This document shows positions 17,257-25,465 of a stretch of 64,000 nucleotides of DNA, piece after piece. The stretch is from Trujillonella endophytica (GTDB taxonomy: Bacteria > Actinomycetota > Actinomycetes > Mycobacteriales > Geodermatophilaceae), in contig NZ_FOEE01000011.1 of assembly GCF_900110555.1 (NCBI RefSeq), positions 1 through 64,000 on the forward strand, written 5' to 3'. The stretch's first letter is position 1. Every line of letters starts with the position of its first letter. The position numbers and the translations under genes were made by a program. The notes beneath the pieces are model-generated. The model saw only the letters and a list, made by a program, of their open reading frames with translations, was not told the DNA's origin and ran no database searches.

Positions 17257-18285
17257 GTGCCCGAGAGAGTCGTGGCGCTCGCCGAGCAGGTGGAGGCCCA
17301 GTCCGCCGCGCGACTGCGCGACCTCGACGCCATCGCCCGCACCACCCGCATGCTCGCCCTGAACGCACTGGTCGAGGCGGCGCGGGCGGGCGAGGTGGGG
17401 CGCGGGTTCGCCGTCGTCGCGGAGGAGGTCAAGCAGATCGCCGAGCAGGCGGCGTCGATCAGCGCCGGCCTGTCCGAGGAGCTGGCCCCGACCGTCGGCG
17501 CGCTGCAGGAGCTGGGCAGCCGCCTCGTCGGGCAGGTGCGGGGGCAACGCCTGGCCGACCTGGCCCTCTCCGCGGTCGAGCTCGTCGACCGCAACCTCTA
17601 CGAGCGCACCTGCGACGTCCGCTGGTGGGCCACCGACGCCGCCGTCGTCGCGGCCGCCGAGGAGGGCGACCCGGCCGGCCGGAGCGCGGCCGAGGCGGTC
17701 CGCCGGCTGGCCGTGATCCTGCGCAACTACACGGTCTACCTGGACCTCTGGGTCACCGACCGGCAGGGCCGGGTGGTGGCGACGGCGGCACCCCGGCGCT
17801 GGCCGCACGTCATCGGCAGCGACGTCAGCGGTGCCGCGTGGTTCCGCGACGCCCTGGCCACCGCGGACGGCGACGCCTACGCCGTCGAGGACGTCTCCCG
17901 GTCCGCCGCGCTGGACGCGACCGTCGCCACCTACGCGACCGCGGTCCGCCGCGGCGGCGAGACCGACGGCGAGGTGGTGGGCACCCTCGGCGTCTTCTTC
18001 GACTGGGGACCGCAGACCCGCGCGATCCTCGACGGGCTGCGCCTGGCCGACGACGAGCGGGCCCGCACCCGCAGCCTCCTGCTCGACTCCGAGGGCCGGG
18101 TGATCGCCGCCTCGGACGGGGTCGGCGTGCTCACCGAGCGCATCGCCCTGCGCACCGACGGCGCCGCCAGCGGCTCCTACGACGAGGGCGGGACGACGAT
18201 CGGCTTCGCCCGCACCCCCGGCTACGAGACCTACGAGGGTCTCGGCTGGTACGGCGCGCTCGTTCGATCGTCATCCTCCGGATGA
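17257..18285 (+). CDS. Chemoreceptor-like protein with reversed order: signalling hairpin then Cache
   Basis: 342 residues without a membrane segment. The first about 75 residues contain a short MCP-type hairpin tip: [20 protein letters not shown], then [19 protein letters not shown]. The rest (about 100-342) is a Cache-like sensor with two PAS-like halves: [61 protein letters not shown] and [14 protein letters not shown]. Canonical receptors place the sensor first and the hairpin last, so this is an inverted, soluble arrangement with a truncated hairpin. The GTG at 17257 (GGGGGAGG five nt upstream) was preferred over GTG 17224. Its partner and ligand are unknown. Confidence 0.8.
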   Translation: MPERVVALAEQVEAQSAARLRDLDAIARTTRMLALNALVEAARAGEVGRGFAVVAEEVKQIAEQAASISAGLSEELAPTVGALQELGSRLVGQVRGQRLADLALSAVELVDRNLYERTCDVRWWATDAAVVAAAEEGDPAGRSAAEAVRRLAVILRNYTVYLDLWVTDRQGRVVATAAPRRWPHVIGSDVSGAAWFRDALATADGDAYAVEDVSRSAALDATVATYATAVRRGGETDGEVVGTLGVFFDWGPQTRAILDGLRLADDERARTRSLLLDSEGRVIAASDGVGVLTERIALRTDGAASGSYDEGGTTIGFARTPGYETYEGLGWYGALVRSSSSG

Positions 18286-18296
18286 CACCCCCGAGT

Positions 18297-18355
18297 TGAT
18301 CATCGGCACGTGGCTGCTCCCGGCGGCGCGTCGGACAGCCACCCGCCGATGATCA
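18297..18355. repeat. Large imperfect hairpin between convergent genes
   Basis: Left arm TGATCATCGGCACGTGGCTG (18297-18316) pairs with the right arm at 18336-18355 at 18 of 20 positions across a 19-nt loop. It lies between the chemoreceptor-like gene (+) and pgm (-) and probably acts as a bidirectional terminator. It may belong to a dispersed repeat family. Confidence 0.7.
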
Positions 18356-18377
18356 CGGGGGACGGCACTCCCTCGGC

Positions 18378-20012
18378 TCAGCCGGCCAGGGCCGCGGTGA
18401 CGACGGCGCGCGCCTCCTCCTGCACCCGCGCCAGGTGGTCCGGGCCGGCGAACGACTCCGCGTAGATCTTGTAGACGTCCTCGGTCCCCGAGGGACGGGC
18501 GGCGAACCAGGCGTTCTCCGTGACCACCTTCAGGCCCCCGATCGGGGCGTCGTTGCCCGGCGCGCGGGTCAGCTTGGCCACGATCGGCTCGCCGGCCAGC
18601 TCGGTCGCGGTGACCGCCTCCGGCGAGAGCTTCGCGAGCGCGGCCTTCTGCTCGCGGGTCGCCGGGGCGTCCACCCGCGCGTACGCCGACTCCCCGTAGC
18701 GCTCGGTGAGCTCGCCGTGCAGCTGCGAGGGCGACCGGCCGGTGACCGCCTGGATCTCGGCGGCCAGCAGCGCGAGCAGCATGCCGTCCTTGTCCGTCGT
18801 CCACACCCCGCCGTCCCGGCGCAGGAAGGAGGCGCCGGCCGACTCCTCGCCGCCGAACCCGACCGACCCGTCGAGCAGGCCCGGCACGAACCACTTGAAG
18901 CCGACCGGCACCTCGACCAGGCGGCGGCCCAGCCCCGCGACCACCCGGTCGATCAGCGACGAGGAGACGAGCGTCTTGCCGACGGCGGTCTGCGCGCCCC
19001 ACTCGGGGCGCGAGCTGAACAGGTGCGAGATCGCGACCGCGAGGAAGGCGTTGGGGTTCATCAACCCGCCGTCGGGGGTGACGATGCCGTGCCGGTCGGC
19101 GTCGGCGTCGTTGCCGGTCGCGATCGCGTAGTCGGCGCGCTTGCCGATCAGCGACGCCATGGCCGACGGCGACGAGCAGTCCATCCGGATCTTCCCGTCC
19201 CAGTCCAGCGTCATGAAGCGCCAGGTGGGGTCGACCAGCGGGTTGACGACGGTCAGGTCCAGCCGGTGCCGCTCGGCGATCGCCCCCCAGTAGTCGACGC
19301 TGGCGCCGCCGAGGGGATCGGCCCCGATGCGCACGCCGGCGGCGCGGACGGCGTCCAGGTCCAGCACGCTGGGCAGGTCCTCGACGTAGGTGCCCGTGAA
19401 GTCGTACGCCGACGCCGCGGCCCGCGCCCGCGCGAACGGGATCCGCCGCACGCCGTCGAGCCCGGCGCGCAGCAGCTCGTTGGCCCGGTCGGCGATCGCC
19501 TTCGTGGCGTCGGAGTCCGCCGGACCCCCGTGCGGCGGGTTGTACTTGAAGCCGCCGTCGCGCGGCGGGTTGTGCGACGGGGTGACGACGATGCCGTCCG
19601 CGCGGCCGCCGTTCTTCCCCCGGTTGGCGCGCAGGATCGCGTGGCTGACCGCCGGCGTCGGGGTGTAGCGGTCGGCGGCGTCGACGAGGACGGTCACGTC
19701 GTTGGCCGCGAGCACCTCCAGCGCGCTGGCCCAGGCCGGCTCGCTCAGGGCGTGGGTGTCCCGGCCGAGGAACAGCGGCCCGTCGACCCCCTGCGCGGCG
19801 CGGTACTCGCAGATCGCCTGTGTCGTGGCCAGGATGTGCGCCTCGTTGAAGGCGGCGTCGAGGGAGGAGCCGCGGTGCCCCGACGTCCCGAACGCCACCT
19901 GCTGCGCCGGCTCGGTCGGGTCGGGGTCGAGCGTGTAGTAGGCGGTGACCAGCGCGGCCACGTCGACCAGGTCGCTGGGCTCGGCGGGCTGACCTGCGCG
20001 GACGTCGCTCAT
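18378..20012 (-). CDS. pgm: Phosphoglucomutase (alpha-D-glucose phosphate-specific)
   Basis: Interconverts glucose-1-phosphate and glucose-6-phosphate, linking glycolysis to glycogen, trehalose and cell-wall sugar nucleotides. The 544-residue protein has the [11 protein letters not shown]-terminal loop, the phosphoserine motif [12 protein letters not shown], the metal-binding [11 protein letters not shown], the sugar-binding GFGGEESAG and the phosphate-binding [17 protein letters not shown]. Length and the GHRGSS variant fit the bacterial Pgm subfamily rather than ManB. The ATG at 20012 gives the usual N-terminus. It is a single gene, convergent with the chemoreceptor-like gene. Its substrate glucose-6-phosphate is also used by OtsA upstream. 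Confidence 0.96.
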   Translation of the reverse strand: MSDVRAGQPAEPSDLVDVAALVTAYYTLDPDPTEPAQQVAFGTSGHRGSSLDAAFNEAHILATTQAICEYRAAQGVDGPLFLGRDTHALSEPAWASALEVLAANDVTVLVDAADRYTPTPAVSHAILRANRGKNGGRADGIVVTPSHNPPRDGGFKYNPPHGGPADSDATKAIADRANELLRAGLDGVRRIPFARARAAASAYDFTGTYVEDLPSVLDLDAVRAAGVRIGADPLGGASVDYWGAIAERHRLDLTVVNPLVDPTWRFMTLDWDGKIRMDCSSPSAMASLIGKRADYAIATGNDADADRHGIVTPDGGLMNPNAFLAVAISHLFSSRPEWGAQTAVGKTLVSSSLIDRVVAGLGRRLVEVPVGFKWFVPGLLDGSVGFGGEESAGASFLRRDGGVWTTDKDGMLLALLAAEIQAVTGRSPSQLHGELTERYGESAYARVDAPATREQKAALAKLSPEAVTATELAGEPIVAKLTRAPGNDAPIGGLKVVTENAWFAARPSGTEDVYKIYAESFAGPDHLARVQEEARAVVTAALAG

Positions 20013-20149
20013 GCACCGATCCTCGCGCCTCGTGCGGGGTCGCGCGACCCACCTCCGGGGGACGTTCCGGAACCGGCCTTCTCACTCGCTGGAGTGGGCC
20101 GCTCCCGCCCGCGGTTCAGCCCGGCTGCCGGGGCGGCCGATGAGGGGGT

Positions 20150-21787
20150 GTGACCAGCGACCGCTCAGCCGGCGACAGCGCACCCGAGGCCGTCCTCGGG
20201 TCGCTGCTCGCGCTGCCGCACGCGGCATTCGCGGCGATGGCCGCCGACGGTGTCCTGCTGCCCATGCCGGAGTCGGTGGGGCTGGCGCCCGAGCGTGCCC
20301 TGCCCGTGCCGCCGGACCGGGCCACGATGCTCGACGCCATCGCCCCCTCCGACGCCATGACCGTCGTCGTCGCCTGGGAACGCGCGCTCACCACCGGCCT
20401 GGGCACCGTCACCGTGCGCACCAGGCAGAACCCCGACCAGCCGATGTCGCTCACGTTCGTCGACGTCCGCCCCGTCCACGGCGTCCTCCTGGGTGTCCTG
20501 CACGTCGCCGGCGAGGAGCAGGAGGCGCCGTCGGCCCCCGAGGGCGAGTGGATCACCGTCTCCCGCGCCCCCCGCACCGCGACGGCCACCAAGAGCGGCC
20601 TGGCCGTGGTGACCGGCATCGACGAGCGCACCACCCGGATGCTCGGCTGGACGCCCGAGGAGATGGTCGGCCGGCGCTCCTCGGAGTTCATCCACCCCGA
20701 GGACCAGGAACGGGCGATCGCCAACTGGCTGGAGCTGCTGTCGACCCAGGCCAGCCAGCGGGTCCGCCTGCGGCACCTGCGCGCCGACGGCAGCTGGGCC
20801 TGGCTGGAGCTGGAGAACCACTACACGCCCGCCGAGGACCCCGCGGACGCCGTCGTCCTCACGCACATGAACGACATCTCCGACGAGATGGCCGCGCACG
20901 AGGCCCTGCGCCAGCAGGAGCGCCTGCTGCGCCGCGTCGCCGAGTCGCTGCCCCTGGCCATCCTGCAGCTGGGCGCCGACCGCTCGGTGGTCTTCGCCAA
21001 CCCCCGCTTCGACGAGCTCGTCGGCCGGCCGGGCGCCGATCCGCTCGCGGCGCTGACGGCCGCGCTGCGTCCCGACGACCGGGCGGTGCTGGACACCGCG
21101 CTCGCCGCCGCCCTGGACGAGGGCCGCGACGGCGAGCTCGAGGTGGCGGTCCGGGTGCCCGGCGGTCAGGTCCACGTCTGCGCCGTCGGTGTCATCGCCC
21201 TGGGCGAGGACGAGGGTGCCCCCGGTGCACTGCTGTCCTTCGCCGACGTCTCGGCCCACGTGCGCACCCGCGAGGAGCTCACGGTGCGCGCGATGACCGA
21301 CCCGCTCACCGGGCTCGCGAACCGGGAGGCGGTGTCCGCCGCGCTCGACGAGGCGCTGGCCGACCTCGGGGACGCGCTCATCGGGGTGCTGTTCGTCGAC
21401 CTCGACGGGTTCAAGCCCATCAACGACACCCACGGGCACGACGTCGGCGACGAGGTGCTGAAGCTGACCGCGGCCCGGCTGCGCGCGGCGGTGCGGCCGG
21501 ACGACGTGGTGGGCCGCATCGGCGGCGATGAGTTCTTCGTGATCAGCCGCGGCCACGCGGAGCCGGAGACGGCGCTGGAGCTGGGGCACCGCGTCCGCGC
21601 CGCGCTGGCCGAGCCGGCGCGCCTGCCGCAGGGGCACATCCCGGTGAGCGCCAGCGTCGGCGTCGCCTGGGGCCGGGCCGGCAGCGACCCCCTCGACCTC
21701 ATGCGGCAGGCCGACAAGGACATGTACCGCGCCAAGCAGCGACGCCACAGCACGCCGGACCTCGCCGAGGCGACCCGCCGGGCATAG
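20150..21787 (+). CDS. Multi-PAS GGDEF diguanylate cyclase
   Basis: 545 residues: a poorly conserved N-terminal region (1-135), a PAS with PAC (about 140-260; ERTTRMLGWTPEEMVGRRSS, then FIHPEDQERA), a second PAS-like unit (about 265-380), then GGDEF (about 385-540). The cyclase has TDPLTGLANREAV, VDLDGFKPINDTHGHDVGDE, IGGDEFFVIS and an I-site RPDD five residues before GGDEF, so it should be active and subject to feedback inhibition. The GTG at 20150 follows GAGGGGG. Its TAG stop (21785-21787) lies inside the palindromic element at 21781-21840. Confidence 0.9.
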   Translation: MTSDRSAGDSAPEAVLGSLLALPHAAFAAMAADGVLLPMPESVGLAPERALPVPPDRATMLDAIAPSDAMTVVVAWERALTTGLGTVTVRTRQNPDQPMSLTFVDVRPVHGVLLGVLHVAGEEQEAPSAPEGEWITVSRAPRTATATKSGLAVVTGIDERTTRMLGWTPEEMVGRRSSEFIHPEDQERAIANWLELLSTQASQRVRLRHLRADGSWAWLELENHYTPAEDPADAVVLTHMNDISDEMAAHEALRQQERLLRRVAESLPLAILQLGADRSVVFANPRFDELVGRPGADPLAALTAALRPDDRAVLDTALAAALDEGRDGELEVAVRVPGGQVHVCAVGVIALGEDEGAPGALLSFADVSAHVRTREELTVRAMTDPLTGLANREAVSAALDEALADLGDALIGVLFVDLDGFKPINDTHGHDVGDEVLKLTAARLRAAVRPDDVVGRIGGDEFFVISRGHAEPETALELGHRVRAALAEPARLPQGHIPVSASVGVAWGRAGSDPLDLMRQADKDMYRAKQRRHSTPDLAEATRRA

Positions 21788-21840
21788 GAAGCTTTGCCCG
21801 CGTCCCGGCGCCCGAGACGTGGGGATGGGCTCCTATGCCT
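21781..21840. repeat. Dispersed palindromic element, copy 2 (60 bp), carrying stop codons on both strands
   Basis: Palindrome with ends GGCATAGGA and TCCTATGCC, homologous to the reverse complement of 4585-4645. Its left end supplies the TAG stop of the plus-strand cyclase (21785-21787). Its right end supplies the TAG stop of the minus-strand MmcQ-like gene (21833-21835). The hairpin is placed as a bidirectional terminator. Confidence 0.8.
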
Positions 21841-22213
21841 CGTCGACCGGCGTCTCGGCGGCCGGGCGCTCGGCGGCCGGGCGCTCGGCCAGCAGCCGGG
21901 CGTGGGCCCGCCGGGCCCACGCCTCCTCCAGCAGCTCCGCGACCAGCCCGGGCCCGGCGACGGCGAGGTCCACCCGGACGCCGGAGAGCTGCTTGCCCCA
22001 CCACAGGAGGCTGCACGGGCCACCCTCGGCCGCCCGCGCCCCGGACTCGTCGAGCATCACGTTGAGCTGGGTCGGGGACCACTGGGTGGCCAGGATCCGG
22101 GTGCCGAGGCGGAACGCGCGCCTGCCGTGGTGGTCGCCGTCGGTCACCTCCGGGAGGGCGAGCGCGATCGCGCGGACGTCGTCCGGCGTCACGGGCCGCA
22201 GCCGCCGTCCCAC
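21833..22213 (-). CDS. MmcQ/YjbR family protein
   Basis: 126-residue protein of the MmcQ/YjbR-like fold (double-wing, proposed DNA-binding). It shows DVRAIALALPEVTDGDHHGR, FRLGTRILATQWSPTQLNVML and the C-terminal GPGLVAELLEEAWARRAHARLL, the usual family ending. Beyond this it has a short repetitive tail (AERPAAERPAAETPVDEA) made by tandem DNA units and ended by the TAG in the palindromic element, so the tail is probably recent. Function in the family is unproven. The GTG at 22213 was taken as start. Confidence 0.85.
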   Translation of the reverse strand: MGRRLRPVTPDDVRAIALALPEVTDGDHHGRRAFRLGTRILATQWSPTQLNVMLDESGARAAEGGPCSLLWWGKQLSGVRVDLAVAGPGLVAELLEEAWARRAHARLLAERPAAERPAAETPVDEA

Positions 22214-22314
22214 CGGGTGCCCACGCGCCCAGGATGGCAGGCCGGGGACGAACCGTCGCCCGACGGTCGGACCGCCGTCATCCGTTCGTCATGTGCGGCG
22301 GCCACCCTGGGGCG

Positions 22315-22539
22315 ATGACGGCGACCCTCTACGCGACCACCGCCCCCGCGTACGCCGTGGCCCGCGCCGCGGCGCCCGCCTCGTCCGACCCGGGCCCCCT
22401 CCACGCGGTCTCCCGGCCGGTGATCGACGGGCTCACCGCCTCCGAGTGCGGCCTGCTGGTCGACGCGACCGCCGACCGCGAGTGGCGCGACCTCCCCGCC
22501 GCCGACAAGTGCCCGGAGTGCGCCCGCCTCGCCGGCTGA
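22315..22539 (+). CDS. Small CxxC protein, conserved-looking hypothetical
   Basis: 74 residues from ATG 22315. The C-terminal half (LTASECGLLVDATADREWRD, then LPAADKCPECARLAG) has a KCPEC motif plus another Cys upstream, suggesting a small metal-binding knuckle. The N-terminus is Ala-rich and variable. CACCCT ends 6 nt before the ATG and may be a weak -10 for a leaderless mRNA. I do not recognise a characterised family; similar short proteins occur in actinobacteria by memory only. It converges with the hydrolase gene (stop at 22543). Confidence 0.55.
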   Translation: MTATLYATTAPAYAVARAAAPASSDPGPLHAVSRPVIDGLTASECGLLVDATADREWRDLPAADKCPECARLAG

Positions 22540-22542
22540 TCC

Positions 22543-23415
22543 TCAGTCCTCCGCGGCCCCCGGGCCGTCCCGGTGCTCGACCCCGTCGAGGAACCGGCGG
22601 AGGGTCTCGAGGAAGATCTCGGGCTGCTCGGAGTGCACCCAGTGCCCGGCGCCCTTGACCTTCACCAGCCGGGTGCGGGGGAACAGCTCGTCCATGCGCG
22701 CGCGGTCCTCCGGCAGCACGTAGTGGCTGTTCGCCCCGGCGAGCCACAGCACCGGACCGTCGAAGGTCGCGCCCGGCGGCGGGTCCGGGAAGCCGCGCAG
22801 CTCCTCGAGGTCGCGGCCCAGCAGGTCGAGGTTGAGCCGCCAGCGCCAGCCCGCGTCCGCCCCCACGCCGTCCCGGACCAGGCTCTGCAGCAGGAACGAC
22901 CGCACCATCCGGCTGGGCACCGCCTCGCGCAGCGCCGCGTCGGCCTCGTCCCGCGTCGTCAGCCGGTCGAGGTCGACGGCCTGCATCGCGGCGATGTACG
23001 CGCCGAACGGCGAGGCCTCCTCGTCCGGGTCGTCGGTGCGGCCGCCGGACACCGGGTACTCGACTGGCGCGATGTCGACGACGACGAGCGCGCGCAGCAG
23101 CTCGGGCCGGCGCAGCGCCAGCTGCATCGCCACCTTGCCGCCCATCGAGTGGCCGACCAGCGTCGCCGGCTCGCCGAAGGACTCCAGCTCCGCCGCCACC
23201 AGCCCGGCCATGTCGAGGTAGTCGATGCGCTCGGTCCACGGCGAGTGCCCGTGGTCGGGCAGGTCCAGCAGGGTGACCCGGTGCCGGTCGGCGAGGCCCT
23301 TGGCGATCGTCGTCCAGTTCCTGCCCTGGCCGAACAGGCCGTGCACGAACACGACCCGCGGGCCGGCCTCGCCGAGGGTCCGGGCGTGCAGCCGTTCCTC
23401 GGGGTTCGCGGTCAC
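22543..23415 (-). CDS. Alpha/beta hydrolase
   Basis: 290-residue serine hydrolase of the alpha/beta fold. It shows the oxyanion segment VVFVHGLFGQGRNWTTIA, the nucleophile elbow LVGHSMGGKVAM (Ser near residue 104), GPVLWLAGANSHYV before the acid, and the catalytic His in VKGAGHWVHSEQP. The closest general type is the YbfF/esterase group, which acts on short acyl esters; the substrate is not readable. The GTG at 23415 was chosen because the preceding codons lack family character. It is divergent from the helicase gene and convergent with the small CxxC gene. Confidence 0.9.
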   Translation of the reverse strand: MTANPEERLHARTLGEAGPRVVFVHGLFGQGRNWTTIAKGLADRHRVTLLDLPDHGHSPWTERIDYLDMAGLVAAELESFGEPATLVGHSMGGKVAMQLALRRPELLRALVVVDIAPVEYPVSGGRTDDPDEEASPFGAYIAAMQAVDLDRLTTRDEADAALREAVPSRMVRSFLLQSLVRDGVGADAGWRWRLNLDLLGRDLEELRGFPDPPPGATFDGPVLWLAGANSHYVLPEDRARMDELFPRTRLVKVKGAGHWVHSEQPEIFLETLRRFLDGVEHRDGPGAAED

Positions 23416-23633
23416 CCGGCGATTCCACCAGAGCACCCGCGGAGCCGGCCGCCCGGCGCCGGGATGATCGCCGTCCTTCCCTCCGGTGTGCCGTCCGCGC
23501 GGCCGGACGGGAGGCCGGCGGCGACGACGCGCGGGTCGCGATCATCCCGGCGGCGCTCGGCGTGCTGCCGCCGGATCGTCGGTGGTGCGGCGCACCATCG
23601 CCGGGACGTCCCGCCCCGAGGAGGAACCCCCGC

Positions 23634-25370
23634 ATGCCCGGACGGCGCCGCCGCACGACGACCCGCGCGAGCGGCACGACACGCACGGCGCCGAAGCGTC
23701 GCGCGCCCGCCCGCCGCGCGGCGAAGCCCGCTCCCGACCTGCCCGTGGCCGGTCCCGGCGAGCGGGTGTGGGTGCTCGCCGTCCCCTTCCGCGCGCCTGC
23801 CCCCGGCGCCGTCTGGCACCCGGGCCTGCAGGCCTCGGTGTGGGTGGGTGCACACCTCCCGCCGGCGCTGGCGCCCTACGACCCGCCGCCGCACACGCTG
23901 GAGCGCTTCCTCGAGGACGAGCTCAACGACGAGCCCCGGCCCCTGCCGCCGGCGAAGTCGCTGGAGCCGCGCGAGGAGCAGTGCACGGGGGCCGACGCCG
24001 TCATCGCCTCGGCCGCGGCCGGCCACCGGGTGTTCCTGCTCGGCGACGATCCCGGCGTCGGCAAGACCGGGACGGCGATCATGGCCGCGCGTGAGATCTG
24101 CGAGATGCGCGGCGGCGACCGGGTGCTCGTCGTCGCCGACCGCCCCGCGGCGATCACCATCCCGCACTGGACCCGGTCCATCGCCGGCTTCGGCGACGGC
24201 GGCCTGCGCTGGTGCGTCACGACCTGGGACCGGCTGGCGAAGGTCGCCGCCCTGCTGAAGACGGCGCCGCAGTTCGACGTCGTCATCGGCGACGAGGCGC
24301 ACATGGTGCGGCACACGACCACCCAGCGCTGGAAGCACTGGAAGTCCGTCTCCGGGGCCGCCCGCGTGAAGGACGCCCCCTTCGTCATCGCCGCGACCGC
24401 CACCCCCGCGCACACGCCGCTCGAGCTGCCCTACCTGGCGCCGCAGTTCGCCGCCCGCGCCGGCGAGCCGCTGCGCGCCTGGGCCGACCTGCCCGCGAGG
24501 CTCGGCGAGCACGGGTTCCACGTGGAACGCGGCCGCTACGGCTGGGCCTGGACCGAGGACGCCGACGAGCGCCGCGCCGACCTCGACCGGCTGCAGGAGT
24601 GGCTGACCGGCGGTGAACCGCCCGCGGCGCTGCACCGATCGGCGCCCTGGGGGCCGGTGTCGGTGAGCGGCGCGGCGGTCGCGCTGAGCCCGTCCGAGCG
24701 CGCGAGCTACGAGGCCGAGTGGTCGGAGTTCCGCGCGGAGATGCAGCTGGCCCGCCGCGGCCGGCAGACCGCCCGCGGCCGGGCCGCCCTGCTGCGCTTC
24801 CGGCAGAAGGCCGGGCTGATCCGGGTGCCGGCGACGGTCGACTGGGTGAAGGCGCAGGTGGAGGCCGAGCGCCAGGTGGCGGTGTCGGTGGAGTTCGTCG
24901 AGACCGCGGCCGACCCGATCCGGGAGGCGCTGCTGGACGCCGGCATCGCCGTCGCGGGCATCTACGGCCGGGACCGCTTCGACGTCGAGGCGGAGCGGCT
25001 GCGCTTCCAGACCGGCGCGGCCCCGGTCTGCGTCTTCACCGTCACGGCCTCGATCAGCCTGCACGCCGGGGAGCTGCTGCCCACCGGGACGGCGGCCGGC
25101 GACACCCCGCGCGTCGGCCTGTTCCACCAGCCCCGCTTCTCCGGCATCCAGGCCCGTCAGGTCACCGGCCGCACGCACCGGGACGGCCAGACCTCGCCGT
25201 GGCGGGTCGCTTTCGCCGAGGACACGGTGGAGGAGCAGGTCGCCCGCGTGATGGTCGAGCGGCTGGCGGTCAGCGGCTCCACCGCGGGCGCGGACACCTC
25301 GTCGCTGCAGGAGATCGCCGAGCTGCTGGAGGCCGACTGGCTGCCGAGCACGGCGCTGACCGAGGCGTGA
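23634..25370 (+). CDS. Stand-alone SNF2-like superfamily 2 helicase/ATPase
   Basis: 578 residues. After a basic Arg/Lys-rich leader (1-40) and an uncharacterised domain, the helicase core has Walker A GDDPGVGKTGTAI (about 137), the DEAH box (VVIGDEAH, about 218), motif III ATATP (about 253) and a C-terminal half with QVTGRTHRDGQ (motif VI, about 508). The compact core without methylase or nuclease domains resembles phage-type single-protein helicases more than restriction or chromatin-like SNF2 proteins. GAGGAGG precedes the ATG at 23634. A perfect parS palindrome lies inside the coding sequence (Phe295-His-Val-Glu-Arg). No restriction partner is adjacent. Phage origin is inference. Confidence 0.85.
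   Translation: MPGRRRRTTTRASGTTRTAPKRRAPARRAAKPAPDLPVAGPGERVWVLAVPFRAPAPGAVWHPGLQASVWVGAHLPPALAPYDPPPHTLERFLEDELNDEPRPLPPAKSLEPREEQCTGADAVIASAAAGHRVFLLGDDPGVGKTGTAIMAAREICEMRGGDRVLVVADRPAAITIPHWTRSIAGFGDGGLRWCVTTWDRLAKVAALLKTAPQFDVVIGDEAHMVRHTTTQRWKHWKSVSGAARVKDAPFVIAATATPAHTPLELPYLAPQFAARAGEPLRAWADLPARLGEHGFHVERGRYGWAWTEDADERRADLDRLQEWLTGGEPPAALHRSAPWGPVSVSGAAVALSPSERASYEAEWSEFRAEMQLARRGRQTARGRAALLRFRQKAGLIRVPATVDWVKAQVEAERQVAVSVEFVETAADPIREALLDAGIAVAGIYGRDRFDVEAERLRFQTGAAPVCVFTVTASISLHAGELLPTGTAAGDTPRVGLFHQPRFSGIQARQVTGRTHRDGQTSPWRVAFAEDTVEEQVARVMVERLAVSGSTAGADTSSLQEIAELLEADWLPSTALTEA
24515..24528. promoter_or_regulatory. parS-like site 3, inside the helicase gene
   Basis: Perfect GTTCCACGTGGAAC within coding sequence, read as Phe-His-Val-Glu in the helicase frame. 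Confidence 0.7.
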
Positions 25371-25465
25371 CGGCACCGGCCACCACACGGCGGCACCGGG
25401 CCGCCGGGTGACGGCTCCCGGTCGGCTCGTCCCGGCGTGTCGGCGGTCCGCGGGACAATCGAGCC

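Noticed and set aside
23412-25388. 658-residue minus-strand frame opposite the helicase
   Set aside because: It has shadow composition; the plus-strand helicase has complete motifs and a good ribosome-binding site.
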